Shown in pieces: positions 1 through 8,558 of a stretch of DNA of 64,000 nt. Source of the DNA: Flavobacterium ranwuense (GTDB lineage Bacteria; Bacteroidota; Bacteroidia; Flavobacteriales; Flavobacteriaceae); assembly GCF_004349315.1 (NCBI RefSeq), contig NZ_SMLH01000001.1, positions 496,001 to 560,000 of the forward strand. The letters are read 5' to 3'. Within the stretch, counting starts at the first letter, position 1, and each line of letters begins with the position of its first letter. The position numbers and the translations under genes are program-made. The notes under the pieces were generated by a model that saw nothing but the letters and a program-made list of their open reading frames with translations, searched no databases and had not been told where the DNA came from.

Positions 1-35
1 ATATAAAAACAAATTTCTCTATAAGAAATAAAATA

Positions 36-43
36 TATTTTTG
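36..43 (+). promoter_or_regulatory. Bacteroidota -7 promoter element (TATTTTTG)
   Basis: TATTTTTG matches the Bacteroidota sigma-ABfrA -7 consensus TAnnTTTG and sits 14 bases before the ATG of the first lipoprotein gene. The -33 part is not clear. This is a match by eye, not a mapped start site. Confidence 0.45.
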
Positions 44-56
44 TAAAAAAGCACAA

Positions 57-602
57 ATGAAAATAAAAGTAATAGCAGCAAGTTTTTTCTTAACATTAGC
101 ATTAGTTTCTTGTAAAAAGGAAGATAAGAAAGAAGTGGCTGCCCCAGCTGAAGAGGTAAAAGCCAACACATTTGATGTTACAGTTGAGTTGGTGATTAAA
201 AAAGATGACGAATTAATCCTTTTTTATAAAGACCCTTCAATTAATTATTTTGACGAAAAAAATACCGTTTATTATGGTTTGAAAGGTAAACAAGAGGCTC
301 AAACCGTAATATTCAGCATTCCTGAAGGAGTTATACCAAATGATATTCGTTTTGATATTAGTTCGAAAAAAGATCAAGAACCGGTAAAAATTAACGCCAT
401 AACTTTAAGTTTTGAAGGCAGAACATTTAGAGTTGATCAAAAAGATTTGCTAAAATACTTTACGCCTAATGAATTTATAGCATTTGATGAGACTTCGTCG
501 ACAGCGACTTTCCTTCCAAAAGGAGATCAATACGACCCGATTTTTAATACAAAACCAGCAATTTATATAGCGCTTGAAAAAGTTAGCGGGGTTAAATTAT
601 AG
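57..602 (+). CDS. Hypothetical lipoprotein
   Basis: The 181-residue product has a hydrophobic signal segment (residues 3-18) and a lipobox LVSC with Cys19, so it is expected to be lipidated and placed in the envelope. The charged KKEDKKE stretch right after the cysteine resembles the lipoprotein export signal that sends Bacteroidota lipoproteins to the cell surface; this is inference. The rest looks like a soluble beta-rich domain with no catalytic motif I recognise. It lies just upstream of a polysaccharide cluster but is separated from it by a likely terminator, so it may be unrelated to it. Confidence 0.8.
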   Translation: MKIKVIAASFFLTLALVSCKKEDKKEVAAPAEEVKANTFDVTVELVIKKDDELILFYKDPSINYFDEKNTVYYGLKGKQEAQTVIFSIPEGVIPNDIRFDISSKKDQEPVKINAITLSFEGRTFRVDQKDLLKYFTPNEFIAFDETSSTATFLPKGDQYDPIFNTKPAIYIALEKVSGVKL

Positions 603-624
603 TTTATAATGAGCAAAATTTTCA

Positions 625-658
625 AAGGCTATTCCTGTTAAGGCGTAGCCTTCTTTTT
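625..658 (+). terminator. Probable rho-independent terminator
   Basis: The arms AAGGCT (625-630) and AGCCTT (647-652) form a 6-bp stem with a 16-base loop followed by CTTTTTAT. It lies between the lipoprotein gene and the flippase gene and probably ends the first transcript. The stem is short, so it is moderate evidence. Confidence 0.5.
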
Positions 659-678
659 ATATAAAACACACGAAACAA

Positions 679-1953
679 ATGTTTAGTTTTTTTAATAATG
701 TCCCATACGATAAAAAGCACAAAATATTAGTTTCTAATTTTGTTTACCTTGCTATACTCCAAGGTCTAAATTTATTATTACCCCTAATTACCTTACCTTA
801 TTTGGTCAGCGTTTTGGGAATAGAAACTTTCGGATTACTGTCTTTTTCATTAGCATTAATCACCTATTTTCAGATTGTTACAGATTTTGGATTCAACGCA
901 ATCGCTACCAGAGATATTTCGGTTGCAATCGATGACAAAAAAATGCAACAAGATATTTTTAACGATGTAATGTCTACAAAATTATTTTTGCTTGTTTTCT
1001 GTTTCCTTTTGATGTCAATTATTGTTTTTAGTTTTGAAATATTCAGAAATCATTGGGAAATTTATTTTTTCTCCTTTGGATCGGTTCTTGGTCAGGCTAT
1101 TTTTCCAGTTTGGTTTTTCCAAGGAATGCAAAAAATGAGATATATTACCTATATAAATTTATTCACAAAAATTATTTTCACCATCGCAATTTTTGTTTTT
1201 GTTAAAGAACAAGAGGATTATTTTTTAGTTCCTATTTTTAATGCTTTAGGCTTTATTAGCGCCGGAATCATATCTTTTTATTTTGTGAAGAAGCACTTTG
1301 ATTTACCATTAAAACTACAATCCTTTCAAAGAATTAAAAACCAATTAATTAAAGGGAAATATGTTTTTTTGTCCGAATTAAAAATTTCTTTATTTACCAA
1401 TACCAATACATTGATATTAGGGATTTTTGTAGGCAATCAAGCAGTTGGTTATTTTAGTGGTGCAGAAAAATTAGCGAGAGCAATTGGGAATTTCCAAACT
1501 CCCATTTCGAATGCCTTGTTTCCTTTTTTGGCTAGTGAAATGATTTCAAATAAAATACAGACGATTAAGAAAATAAATAAGATTACAATAATTGGAGGAA
1601 TATTTTTTTCGGCTATAGTGCTCTTGGGATTCTTTTTTTCTAAAGAAATAATAACATTAGTTTATGGACAAGCGATGAATCCAGCCATCATTTTATTTAA
1701 AATATTGATAATCATACCACTTGCATCATTCTTAGACACGATGTTTGGTAAACAAATTTTACTAAATTTAGGGAAGGATAATTTATATTTTCGGGTCATC
1801 TTATGGGCAACCGTTTTAAACATCAGTATAAATTTAGGATTAACCTACTTTTATAAAGAACTTGGAACGGCAATTGCGCTTACTATTACACAAATTTTTA
1901 TCGTATTAGGAATGTGGTTTTATGCAAAAAGAGAAACGGATAAATTCTGCTAA
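679..1953 (+). CDS. Wzx-like polysaccharide flippase
   Basis: A 424-residue integral membrane protein with about 12 hydrophobic segments. The N-terminal NFVYLAILQGLNLLLPLITL pattern and the 'LGIETFGLLSFSLAL' region are typical of the polysaccharide-synthesis flippase (RfbX/Wzx, MOP superfamily). Members move undecaprenyl-diphosphate-linked oligosaccharide units across the inner membrane. The gene starts a run of tightly packed polysaccharide genes and its end overlaps the open frame of the next glycosyltransferase. The substrate cannot be told from sequence. Length is normal for the family. Confidence 0.88.
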   Translation: MFSFFNNVPYDKKHKILVSNFVYLAILQGLNLLLPLITLPYLVSVLGIETFGLLSFSLALITYFQIVTDFGFNAIATRDISVAIDDKKMQQDIFNDVMSTKLFLLVFCFLLMSIIVFSFEIFRNHWEIYFFSFGSVLGQAIFPVWFFQGMQKMRYITYINLFTKIIFTIAIFVFVKEQEDYFLVPIFNALGFISAGIISFYFVKKHFDLPLKLQSFQRIKNQLIKGKYVFLSELKISLFTNTNTLILGIFVGNQAVGYFSGAEKLARAIGNFQTPISNALFPFLASEMISNKIQTIKKINKITIIGGIFFSAIVLLGFFFSKEIITLVYGQAMNPAIILFKILIIIPLASFLDTMFGKQILLNLGKDNLYFRVILWATVLNISINLGLTYFYKELGTAIALTITQIFIVLGMWFYAKRETDKFC

Positions 1954-1963
1954 TAAAAGAGCC

Positions 1964-3040
1964 ATGACACAAATTAAAGTAAGCGTCATAATTCCTGTAT
2001 ACAATGCAGAAGAATTTTTGGCTGATTGTATTCAATCGTTGATAAGTCAAACATTAGAGGAATGTGAGTTTATTTTTGTCAATGACGGCTCAACTGATTC
2101 CAGCCAGCAAATTATAAAACAATTTCAAGAAAAGGACCATAGGATTATCCTAATAAATCAAGAGAATGTAGGACGAAGTGCCGCTAGAAATATAGGGATA
2201 ATTGATGCTACGGGGAGATACATTGGTTTTGTAGATTCAGATGATTTTGTTTTGGAGGAGATGTTTGAAAATTTATACAATAGAGCAACTGAATTTGATA
2301 CTGACATAGTTATCTCTAATTATTTTTTGGGAAGAGATGATAAGTACATTATTAAAAATGCAATATTTCCAGTGAATATATTGTATGATCAAAATTTCAT
2401 TCAAAAAAATGTTATTCCAAATTTATTAGAAAGAGAAGATTTGTTTGCAGTTTGGAATAAAATTTACAAAAGAGAGCTTATTATTTCTCATAGCATTGTT
2501 TTCCCAAATGAATATGAAGAAGATCAAATGTTTAATTTATGGGTTTTTAACACGGTTTCGAATGTGCTTTTTATAGATTATGCAGGCTATTTTTATAGAG
2601 AAGTTTTTAATGGAGTATCTAAGAATATATTTAAAATAGATTATTTTGGGATAGCTCGTCAAAAACTTCATGTAGATTATAAAAAAAGATATAACCTAAC
2701 GATTCCTTACGGGGAATTTGAGAAACTAAAAGCAATTCGATTTATCCAGAAGGTTTTTTATTTACTATTTAAGTATGCCACAGCAGAAATTTCTTTTAGT
2801 GATAAACTTAAAAAAATACAAATAATGGTTTTTGATCCAGAAGTCAATATGCTATCAAAGAAATACCATAAAGACATTTTAAAAAACCAAGGAATATTTG
2901 AAGCATTGGTTTTGAAAATTATAAAAAACAAATCTGTAGCTGGTTTATATTTATTAGTTTTAGCGGTTAAATTGACCTATCACCCAAAAACTTCAGAGAT
3001 TATTCGAAATTTAAATAATTTTAAATTCAAAAAAACTTAA
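1964..3040 (+). CDS. Family 2 glycosyltransferase
   Basis: A GT-A fold glycosyltransferase (GT2): SVIIPVYNAEEFL near the N-terminus, then FVNDGSTDSS (nucleotide-sugar binding) and FVDSDD, the DxD-type metal/sugar-nucleotide motif. It should add one sugar to a lipid-linked glycan on the cytoplasmic face. The frame is open from an ATG at 1922, but I prefer the ATG at 1964: the usual N-terminal strand starts right after it and it avoids a 32-base overlap with the flippase gene. That gives 358 residues. The donor and acceptor sugars are unknown. Confidence 0.88.
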   Translation: MTQIKVSVIIPVYNAEEFLADCIQSLISQTLEECEFIFVNDGSTDSSQQIIKQFQEKDHRIILINQENVGRSAARNIGIIDATGRYIGFVDSDDFVLEEMFENLYNRATEFDTDIVISNYFLGRDDKYIIKNAIFPVNILYDQNFIQKNVIPNLLEREDLFAVWNKIYKRELIISHSIVFPNEYEEDQMFNLWVFNTVSNVLFIDYAGYFYREVFNGVSKNIFKIDYFGIARQKLHVDYKKRYNLTIPYGEFEKLKAIRFIQKVFYLLFKYATAEISFSDKLKKIQIMVFDPEVNMLSKKYHKDILKNQGIFEALVLKIIKNKSVAGLYLLVLAVKLTYHPKTSEIIRNLNNFKFKKT

Positions 3041-3045
3041 AAATA

Positions 3046-4425
3046 TTGCTCAGAAAATTATATACAATATTATTTTTTTTAGGACTTTTCTTCTTTCCGT
3101 TCAACGAGTATGAAGGGATTCCTTTTTTGGGAGAATTTAAAAGTGAAGCAGGAGCCCTTTTTTTGATGTTAGGGTTTTTATTTTTGCTTCTTGAAGTTGT
3201 AGTGACAAAAAGAATATTTGTACCATACAAAAGTCCTATTTTTCAAATAGGTGCAATTTTTTTAATCTGGTGTTTTATAAGCACTTTACTCAATGTAGTT
3301 TCGGTTTCAACTAATTATTTTAAACATACTGGAGGTATAAATAGGTTTATTAGACAATACTTTGCATTGCTGATTTCCGGTTGTTTTTTCTTGATTTTAT
3401 ATTGTAATGTCTTTATAAAAATGGATCTAAAAGAAATCCTTTTTAAAATTAGAAAGGCATTTTTCTATTCGTTAGTTATTGCTTCAATTTACGGATTTTT
3501 AGAAATTTTGGTTTCTTATTTTGGCATAAATTCAGTGTTTCCAGTTTTAAAACTTTTTGATTATTTTCCTTTTTTAGAAGTTAAAATTGCAGGATTAGGT
3601 AGAATCTCATCTATAGCTTATGAACCGCCTTTTCTAGCTATTTATTTAATTACAATTGCTGGCTGGATGTTTAGTTATATTCTGACAGAAAAAGGAATTT
3701 GGAAGTTTTTTCCAACAATTGCAATACTGCTACTGACTTTTTTCTCAGGTTCAAGAACAGGTTTAATAGTAGTTTTTTTTCAACTATTTATTTTTACGAC
3801 AATATTGTATAAGGATAAAAGATTCAAAGTTTATGTTGTTTATTCTTTGATTGGTTTTTTTGCACTTTTTTCGGTAATGCTTATTTTTAATGGAGAAAAA
3901 GTTACTAAAGCATTGACTGAAAAAATAGAATCATTAGATTTTAAAGGAAATTTAAAGAATAATATTTCAAATAAATCCCGATTTGGAATGCAATATGCTT
4001 CGTTACAAGTTTTTAAGGAAAATCCTATTGTTGGGGTTGGTTTTGGACAACAAACATATCACAGCAGAACACATTATCCAACTTGGGCTACAAAAGATAA
4101 TTATGAGTTTGATTTGATATATAAGAATAAGAATGTAAAATCATTCCCTCCGGGATATAATCTTTATACCAGATTGTTGGCAGAAACGGGTATAATTGGG
4201 TTTTTGATTCTATTGGCATTAATTTATTATTCTATAAAACAAACAAAAATATTCATAAAAAACAGTACTGGAGAGAAGCAAATCCTGTCTTATATACTAT
4301 TAATTTCATTTTCAGGTTTATTTATTAATTGGTTGCAGATAGATACTTTTAGAATTTATGGTATTTGGCTTTCCTTAGCTATTTTGATGCGATTGTCTCA
4401 AGAAAAAATAACGATAAATGAATAA
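3046..4425 (+). CDS. O-antigen polymerase/ligase-like membrane protein (Wzy/WaaL family)
   Basis: A 459-residue protein with about 10-12 membrane spans, a SGSRTG motif and a large hydrophilic loop containing NPIVGVGFGQ, both typical of the Wzy_C/O-antigen ligase family. Such proteins polymerise or ligate lipid-linked repeat units in the periplasm. The start is a TTG 5 bases after the preceding stop; no ATG fits the N-terminal hydrophobic segment. The gene overlaps the next glycosyltransferase by 8 bases, so the two are probably co-translated. A second family member lies about 0.8 kb downstream, so one may polymerise and the other ligate, but sequence alone does not say which. Confidence 0.8.
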   Translation: MLRKLYTILFFLGLFFFPFNEYEGIPFLGEFKSEAGALFLMLGFLFLLLEVVVTKRIFVPYKSPIFQIGAIFLIWCFISTLLNVVSVSTNYFKHTGGINRFIRQYFALLISGCFFLILYCNVFIKMDLKEILFKIRKAFFYSLVIASIYGFLEILVSYFGINSVFPVLKLFDYFPFLEVKIAGLGRISSIAYEPPFLAIYLITIAGWMFSYILTEKGIWKFFPTIAILLLTFFSGSRTGLIVVFFQLFIFTTILYKDKRFKVYVVYSLIGFFALFSVMLIFNGEKVTKALTEKIESLDFKGNLKNNISNKSRFGMQYASLQVFKENPIVGVGFGQQTYHSRTHYPTWATKDNYEFDLIYKNKNVKSFPPGYNLYTRLLAETGIIGFLILLALIYYSIKQTKIFIKNSTGEKQILSYILLISFSGLFINWLQIDTFRIYGIWLSLAILMRLSQEKITINE

Positions 4426-5215
4426 GGTTATTCTTTTAATTCCTCACTATAATAATCCGCTTGGATTAATGGCATCTGTGGCATCAATAGAAGCTTCAGA
4501 AGCATTAGATGTCGTCATTGTGGATGATGGGAGCATCAATGAAAGAATTAACGAAACAGCTATAAATAGTGCTTTCAAATCAACAGGAAAAATTACTTAT
4601 ATTTATTTAGAAAATAATGAAGGGGTTGAATCTGCGCTGAACCATGGCTTAGATTATATTGTAAAGACAAATCAATATCATTTTATTGCTCGATTGGATT
4701 GTGGGGATACTTGTATTGGTAAACGGTTTGAAATACAAGAAAAATTTCTGGTTGAAAATCCTGAAATAAAATTAGTGGGTTCGAATGCTATTGCTGTGGA
4801 CCCAAAAGGTAATTTTTTATACAAGACTTTACTTCCAGAAAAGAACCAAGAAATAAAGAACAAAATGTTTACTAACAATATGTTTCTTCATCCAACAGTT
4901 ATGTTTGCAGAAGATATTATAGCTATTGTTGGGAAGTATCCCACAAATTATAAAGCTGCTGAGGATTATGCTTTTTTCTTTAAAATTGTAAAAGAATTCA
5001 AAACGGCTAATCTGCCAGAATTTCTGCTGCAATATGAAATTAATCCATCAGGGATTTCGTTTTCAAAAAGGAAAGTACAAGTCTGGAGCAGAATAAGGGT
5101 TATTAAAGATAATTTTTATCTTGGTTTTTGGCCTGTTTACGGAATTATTAAAAATTTGATTTTGTATATTTTACCCCATTCGATAATTCAAAAAATAAAA
5201 AGGCTCAAAGAATGA
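4418..5215 (+). CDS. Family 2 glycosyltransferase
   Basis: A 265-residue GT2 enzyme with LIPHYNNPLGL at the N-terminus, DVVIVDDGS and the metal-site equivalent RLDCGD (more often R-D-A-D-D in relatives). It is a short cytoplasmic GT-A domain with a slightly hydrophobic C-terminus that could touch the membrane. It overlaps the upstream polymerase-like gene by 8 bases and the downstream membrane protein gene by 4 bases (ATGA), which indicates one operon. Role: addition of one residue to the lipid-linked glycan (family knowledge). Specificity is unknown. Confidence 0.85.
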   Translation: MNKVILLIPHYNNPLGLMASVASIEASEALDVVIVDDGSINERINETAINSAFKSTGKITYIYLENNEGVESALNHGLDYIVKTNQYHFIARLDCGDTCIGKRFEIQEKFLVENPEIKLVGSNAIAVDPKGNFLYKTLLPEKNQEIKNKMFTNNMFLHPTVMFAEDIIAIVGKYPTNYKAAEDYAFFFKIVKEFKTANLPEFLLQYEINPSGISFSKRKVQVWSRIRVIKDNFYLGFWPVYGIIKNLILYILPHSIIQKIKRLKE

Positions 5216-6402
5216 TTCAAAGAATGAGTGTGTTTTCAAAGAAAGAAAGCTATCGCAATATTATTCTATTATTAGTATTGGCGTTGTCTTTTTCAAAATC
5301 AATACCCAATATTATTTTGGGTGTTGCTCTGTCGTTTTATGCCGTATTGCTTTATCAAAAAGAAATAGTTTTTCCAAAAAAGCACTATTTTTATCCTTTT
5401 GGGTTACTTTTCCTGTATCTCCTAGTTAAGTCTATTTTCAGTTCATCAATTGGTAACGAAGTAAATGTTTTTAGTCGATTTTTAATAGTAATTGCACTTC
5501 CAATAGTATTTATTCCCGTTCCAAGAAATAAAATAATTTGGGTTTTTATAGCATCGGTTTTTATCGCTACGATTATTGCTCTAATTAACACTTCAGTTTA
5601 TTATTTAAAGGATAAAACGCTTCCTTTCAGTAATGGAGAAGACGTAAATAGAATTTTGATAATAGAAAGGCCGTACATGGGATTTATATGCCTTGTCGCA
5701 TTAATTTTATGCCTATATATGGTAAAAGAATTTCCAAAATTTAAGAAAGGACTATTGGTTTTGGGTTTGTTTTTTGGAATTTTTATCTTTTTTATTGCGG
5801 CAAGATTGTCTTTAATCACATTAATTGGAGTCGCTTTAATTTATCTATTATTCTATTCGGGTTTATCCGCTATAAAAAAAGCAATAATTATTACAGTTTG
5901 TTTTCTAGCCTTATTTACTGCTTTGTTGAGTTATAAAAATTTGTCAAACAGATTTTTTGTTACCGACAGTTTTCAAACGATGAAAGATTATGAACCAAGA
6001 GTTGTAATCTGGAGTTGTGCATCAGAGATAATTCGTTCGTCTGATTTTAATTTAATTTTTGGAAGTAAAAGCTTCAATTGGATGCAGGAACAATACGTTG
6101 AATGTTATGCTGATTCTATTACAAATGAAAGTAAAAAAGCATGGTTTTTAGCTAAAAAATATAATTCTCATAACCAATTTATTGATTTTTTTCTAGTTGG
6201 TGGTTTTTTAGGATTGGGACTGTTTTTATTTTTTATTTTTTCTATGATGAAAAATGCTATAGGAAATTTTTACTTTTTTTCAATCGTTGTTTCTTTAACG
6301 TTATTTTTTTTAATGGAAAATGTATTAAACAGACAATTTGGCTGTTATTTAACCGCAATCGTATTTTCTATAACCGCAAAATATAGGGATGAAAAAAATT
6401 AA
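5212..6402 (+). CDS. O-antigen ligase/polymerase-like membrane protein
   Basis: A 396-residue polytopic membrane protein with about 11 spans. The predicted periplasmic loop contains DYEPRVVIWSCASEI and a NSHNQFIDFFLVGGFLGLG segment like that after the large loop of WaaL/Wzy_C proteins, including the conserved H-N-Q-F. It follows the glycosyltransferase with an ATGA overlap and overlaps the next gene by 14 bases. Together with the protein encoded at 3.0-4.4 kb it gives the cluster two polymerase/ligase-type proteins. The function as ligase versus polymerase is undecided. Confidence 0.78.
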   Translation: MIQRMSVFSKKESYRNIILLLVLALSFSKSIPNIILGVALSFYAVLLYQKEIVFPKKHYFYPFGLLFLYLLVKSIFSSSIGNEVNVFSRFLIVIALPIVFIPVPRNKIIWVFIASVFIATIIALINTSVYYLKDKTLPFSNGEDVNRILIIERPYMGFICLVALILCLYMVKEFPKFKKGLLVLGLFFGIFIFFIAARLSLITLIGVALIYLLFYSGLSAIKKAIIITVCFLALFTALLSYKNLSNRFFVTDSFQTMKDYEPRVVIWSCASEIIRSSDFNLIFGSKSFNWMQEQYVECYADSITNESKKAWFLAKKYNSHNQFIDFFLVGGFLGLGLFLFFIFSMMKNAIGNFYFFSIVVSLTLFFLMENVLNRQFGCYLTAIVFSITAKYRDEKN

Positions 6403-7516
6403 AATTGCCCATATTCTCCATTCCGTAGGAGGTGTTGATGTTTCGTTGCGACTAATTCTTGAAAACAGCAATCCATTACAGTTTGAAAATATCGTAATCC
6501 ATGGAATTGTTGATACAAAAGAAGGATTTTATGATAAAAATAAAGTACTTGTTACCGAATATAAATTGCCTATATCGAGAGAAATAGCGATTGCAAATGA
6601 TTTTATCTCAATAATAAAAACATACAGAATACTAAAAAAGGAAAAACCAGACTTAATTCATTGTCATAGTGCAAAAGGCGGTGTAATTGGAAGGATGGTT
6701 GCAATTTTAACGGGAATTCCGGTTGTATATACTCCGCAGGCATTCTCCTATTTAAGTACAAATAATAACTTTAAAAGAATGGTTTTTCTGTTCATTGAAA
6801 AATTATTATCCAAAGGGAATGTCACTCTTTTAGCTTCTTCAAAGTCCGAAATGAATCGAGCTATTAATGAAGTAGGATTTGATGAAGAAAACGTATTGCT
6901 TTTTAACAACGCCATACGACCTTTAACAGAAATAAATTCTTTATCCATAAAGAAAACTTGGCCCGATAACTATATCTGTACGGTGGGAAGACCATGTTAT
7001 CAAAAAAATATTGATGAAATGATTCGCGTTTTTTATGAAGTAAAAAAACAGCAGGATATTCATTTAGTGATTATGGGTGTTGGTCATTATGCGAGCCAGT
7101 TGCGAATGATAAAAAAAATGATTTCAGAATTTGATTTATCAAATAACATAACACTATTAGATTGGGTCTCGCGAGAAGATGTGCTTCACATAATAAGTAA
7201 AACACAATTGTATATTTCAACTGCACGGTATGAAGGTTTGCCTTATTCTGTAATTGAAAGTTTGGCGCTATCGATTCCTTGCATTGTATCAAATTGTGAT
7301 GGGAATAAGGACTTAATAGTAGATAATTATAACGGATATTTAATCAACGAAAACGATACAATTAGGTTTAGTAAAAAAGTCATTCAATTATTAAACGATA
7401 AAAATAAACATGCAGTGTTTTCAATAAATGCAAAGAAAACCTTTGAATTGAATTATAATATTATTGAAAAAATAAAAGACTTAGAAGCCATTTATTTATC
7501 ACAAAAAGTTAAATAA
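6389..7516 (+). CDS. Family 4 (GT-B fold) glycosyltransferase
   Basis: A 375-residue GT4 enzyme: an N-terminal acceptor-binding half starting KIAHILHSVGGVD, and a C-terminal Rossmann half with VGRPCYQKN and the donor-binding E-x7-E motif in YEGLPYSVIESLA. These retaining enzymes use nucleotide sugars in the cytoplasm. The start overlaps the preceding membrane protein gene by 14 bases. The stop TAA shares bases with an ATG of a 20-codon frame that leads into the epimerase gene. Specificity is unknown. Confidence 0.88.
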   Translation: MKKIKIAHILHSVGGVDVSLRLILENSNPLQFENIVIHGIVDTKEGFYDKNKVLVTEYKLPISREIAIANDFISIIKTYRILKKEKPDLIHCHSAKGGVIGRMVAILTGIPVVYTPQAFSYLSTNNNFKRMVFLFIEKLLSKGNVTLLASSKSEMNRAINEVGFDEENVLLFNNAIRPLTEINSLSIKKTWPDNYICTVGRPCYQKNIDEMIRVFYEVKKQQDIHLVIMGVGHYASQLRMIKKMISEFDLSNNITLLDWVSREDVLHIISKTQLYISTARYEGLPYSVIESLALSIPCIVSNCDGNKDLIVDNYNGYLINENDTIRFSKKVIQLLNDKNKHAVFSINAKKTFELNYNIIEKIKDLEAIYLSQKVK

Positions 7517-7578
7517 TGAAAGTGTTTTTTATAATTAGCAATTCAACTACATTTGTTGAGTATAAAAATCACTTATGA
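7516..7578 (+). CDS. Possible 20-codon coupling/leader ORF
   Basis: An ATG overlaps the glycosyltransferase stop (TAATG) and opens a 20-codon frame (begins MKVFFIISN, ends EYKNHL). Its TGA overlaps the start codon of the decarboxylase gene (ATGA). The frame fills the whole 58-base gap with coupling signals on both sides. The peptide resembles the first beta strand of a GT-B glycosyltransferase, so it could be the stump of a deleted enzyme rather than a functional peptide. No direct evidence of translation. Confidence 0.35.
   Translation: MKVFFIISNSTTFVEYKNHL
7548..7555 (+). promoter_or_regulatory. Possible internal -7 promoter element (TACATTTG)
   Basis: TACATTTG fits TAnnTTTG and lies 19 bases before the ATG of the UDP-glucuronate decarboxylase gene. 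It would allow separate transcription of the downstream part of the cluster. No good -33 TTTG is seen, and it lies inside the small leader frame, so support is weak. Confidence 0.3.
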
Positions 7579-8558
7579 AAAGAATACTTATCACCGGAGC
7601 CGCAGGGTTTTTAGGATCACATCTTTGTGACCGTTTTATCAAAGAAGGTTATTTTGTTATAGGGATGGATAATCTCATTACTGGAGATTTAAAAAATATT
7701 GAGCATTTGTTTAAACTCGAACATTTCGAATTTTATCACCATGATATCACGAAGTTTGTTCATGTTCCGGGTAATTTAGATTATATACTTCATTTTGCAT
7801 CACCGGCAAGTCCGATAGATTATTTAAAGATTCCGATACAAACTTTAAAAGTTGGTTCTTTAGGAACACATAATCTTTTAGGATTAGCAAGAGTTAAAAA
7901 AGCGAGAATTCTTATAGCATCTACTTCCGAAGTATATGGAGATCCATTGGTTCATCCTCAAACCGAAGAATATTATGGAAATGTAAATACCATTGGACCA
8001 AGAGGCGTTTATGATGAGGCGAAACGCTTTCAGGAATCTATAACTATGGCGTACCATACTTTTCATGGAGTAGAAACTAGAATTGTTAGAATTTTCAACA
8101 CGTATGGACCAAGGATGCGATTAAATGATGGCCGAGTAATTCCGGCTTTTATCGGTCAGGCTATTAGAGGTGAAGATCTAACTATTTTTGGGAATGGAAT
8201 GCAAACGCGTTCTTTTTGTTTCGTAGACGATCAAGTCGAAGGAATCTATAGATTATTGCACTCGGATTATGTTTATCCGGTAAATATTGGAAATCCAGAT
8301 GAAATTACCATCAAGGATTTTGCCGAAGAAATTATAAAATTGACAGGAACTAATCAAAGGGTAGTGTATCATCCCTTACCTATAAATGATCCTTTACAGC
8401 GTCAGCCTGACATCACGAAAGCAAAAGAATTACTGGGATGGGAAGCCAAAGTAGGTCGTGCCGAAGGAATGAAAATCACCTATGATTACTTTAAATCATT
8501 ATCTAAAGAAGAGCTTTCCAAAGAAGAGCATAAAGATTTTTCTAAGTACATAAGCTAG
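7575..8558 (+). CDS. UDP-glucuronate decarboxylase (UDP-xylose synthase-type epimerase)
   Basis: A 327-residue short-chain dehydrogenase with the NAD-binding [10 protein letters not shown] (residues 8-17), STSEVYGDP (116-124) and catalytic YDEAK (Tyr146, Lys150). The [14 protein letters not shown] context and the length match UXS enzymes, which convert UDP-glucuronate to UDP-xylose through a 4-keto intermediate in the cytoplasm. Within this cluster it would supply a pentose or 4-keto-pentose donor for the glycan. Its stop codon overlaps the GTG of the next gene by one base. A related UDP-sugar epimerase is a less likely alternative. Confidence 0.88.
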   Translation: MKRILITGAAGFLGSHLCDRFIKEGYFVIGMDNLITGDLKNIEHLFKLEHFEFYHHDITKFVHVPGNLDYILHFASPASPIDYLKIPIQTLKVGSLGTHNLLGLARVKKARILIASTSEVYGDPLVHPQTEEYYGNVNTIGPRGVYDEAKRFQESITMAYHTFHGVETRIVRIFNTYGPRMRLNDGRVIPAFIGQAIRGEDLTIFGNGMQTRSFCFVDDQVEGIYRLLHSDYVYPVNIGNPDEITIKDFAEEIIKLTGTNQRVVYHPLPINDPLQRQPDITKAKELLGWEAKVGRAEGMKITYDYFKSLSKEELSKEEHKDFSKYIS

